A DNA stretch of 6,156 bases from Bacteroidaceae bacterium (lineage in GTDB: Bacteria > Bacteroidota > Bacteroidia > Bacteroidales > Bacteroidaceae), in NCBI GenBank assembly GCA_017961965.1, contig JAGCWG010000163.1, positions 1-6,156 on the forward strand. Reading direction: 5' to 3'. Below, in pieces: positions 5,395-6,156 of the stretch (position 1 is its first letter; each line of letters begins with the position of its first letter). The notes under the pieces were generated by a model, which saw nothing but the letters and a program-made list of their open reading frames with translations, searched no databases and was not told the DNA's origin. The position numbers and the translations under genes were made by a program.

Positions 5395-6156
5395 TTAGTT
5401 GTTCTCTGGACGGAGCTGACGAACAACCTCAGCAGTACGCCACATCTCTGAGTCGTGGAGAGCAGCAAGCTCCTTCTCAAGACCTACGCGGTAGTCTGGC
5501 TTAGAGTTTGCATCGATTGAAATCTCTGCCTCGTTACCTGACTTAACAGATGCGTAGAGCTTCTCAACAACAGGCTTGATGGCATCGTGGAAAGGACCCA
5601 TCCAGTCGAGGGCACCACGCTGTGCTGTTGTAGAACAGTTAGCATACATCCAGTCCATACCCTTCTGAGCGAAGAGTGGCATGAGTGACTGAGTAAGCTC
5701 CTCAACTGTCTCGTTGAATGCCTCAGATGGTGTGTGTCCGTTCTCACGGAGAACCTCATACTGTGCAAGGAGAAGTCCCTGAATAGCACCCATGAGTGAA
5801 CCACGCTCACCTGTGAGGTCAGATGTAGCCTCACGCTGGAAAGTAGTCTCGAAGAGGTAACCAGAACCGATACCGATACCGAGAGCAAGAGTACGATCAA
5901 GTGCCTTGCCTGTAGCATCGTTGTAAACTGCGTATGAAGAGTTAAGACCACGACCCTCGAGGAACATAGTACGGAGAGATGTACCTGAACCCTTAGGTGC
6001 AACCATGATTACGTCAATATCCTTAGCAGGAACGCAACCTGTGCGGTCGCTCCATGTGATTGCGAATCCGTGTGAGAAGTAGAGAGCCTTACCTGGAGTA
6101 AGATACTTCTTGAGTGTTGGCCATACTGACATTACGGCAGCATCTGAAAGAAGACA
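5395..6156 (-). CDS. ilvC: Ketol-acid reductoisomerase, C-terminal part (cut by window end)
   Basis: Cytoplasmic enzyme of valine, leucine and isoleucine synthesis. It converts acetolactate or acetohydroxybutyrate to the dihydroxy acid, using NADPH and Mg2+. The frame is open to base 6156, giving 253 visible residues of a protein usually near 350. The ATG at 6132-6130 is internal, since CLLSDAAV precedes it in frame and the NADPH-binding N-terminus is missing. Visible motifs, numbering from the first visible residue: FSHGF with the conserved His29; APKGSG near 53-58; DLTGER with metal-binding Asp113 and Glu117; AFNETVEEL with Glu149 and Glu153; and CSTTAQRGALDW near 174-185, the substrate-binding Ser/Thr loop of the helical knotted domain. 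The sequence continues to RPENN and a TAA at 5397-5395. It converges on the hydrolase gene, 209 bases away, with a terminator on each side. Its start and promoter lie outside the window. Confidence 0.95.
   Translation of the reverse strand, partial: CLLSDAAVMSVWPTLKKYLTPGKALYFSHGFAITWSDRTGCVPAKDIDVIMVAPKGSGTSLRTMFLEGRGLNSSYAVYNDATGKALDRTLALGIGIGSGYLFETTFQREATSDLTGERGSLMGAIQGLLLAQYEVLRENGHTPSEAFNETVEELTQSLMPLFAQKGMDWMYANCSTTAQRGALDWMGPFHDAIKPVVEKLYASVKSGNEAEISIDANSKPDYRVGLEKELAALHDSEMWRTAEVVRQLRPENN

Noticed and set aside
5484..6002. Long minus-strand open frame inside ilvC
   Set aside because: It is in another frame of a clearly recognised gene, with a composition (many Ser, Val, Leu and Arg) typical of an out-of-frame translation.

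Overview
The window looks like a chromosomal segment of a Prevotella-like member of the Bacteroidales. The evidence is: promoters of the Bacteroidetes type (TTTG, 19-21 bases, TAnnTTTG); A/T-rich translation starts with no Shine-Dalgarno sequence; a large secreted multi-domain glycoside hydrolase ending in a short tail common in Prevotella and Bacteroides; and an ilvC product with the sequence character of Bacteroidales ketol-acid reductoisomerases. The genus is an inference from these features, not from a database match.

Layout. Positions 2-625 (+) hold the 3' end of an unrecognised A/T-rich gene that runs in from outside the window, followed by a plus-strand intrinsic terminator (663-719). 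Positions 720-1948 carry no convincing protein gene. They contain A/T-rich repeats, a very good promoter match (982-1012), about 760 bases of purine-rich sequence with several hairpins and scattered short open stretches, and a strong plus-strand terminator (1738-1776). A promoter followed by a terminator with no clear ORF between them suggests a free-standing non-coding RNA or a decayed gene. A second promoter (1836-1868) lies just before the large gene.

Positions 1949-5185 (+) encode a 1078-residue secreted protein: signal peptide, clan GH-A-like catalytic barrel (NEP motif), ricin-type beta-trefoil with three QxW motifs, fibronectin type III, LamG/concanavalin-like domain, a further carbohydrate-binding-like beta-sandwich and a C-terminal sorting-like tail. 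This is a surface or secreted polysaccharide-degrading enzyme. Its exact GH family and substrate cannot be settled by reading.

Positions 5207-5249 are its terminator. The minus-strand gene 5395-6156 is the 3' part of ilvC (branched-chain amino acid synthesis), converging on the hydrolase gene, with its own minus-strand terminator at 5304-5347. No susC/susD pair, regulator or other polysaccharide-utilisation gene is visible, so the hydrolase appears to be a stand-alone transcription unit. The three genes show no evident functional link.
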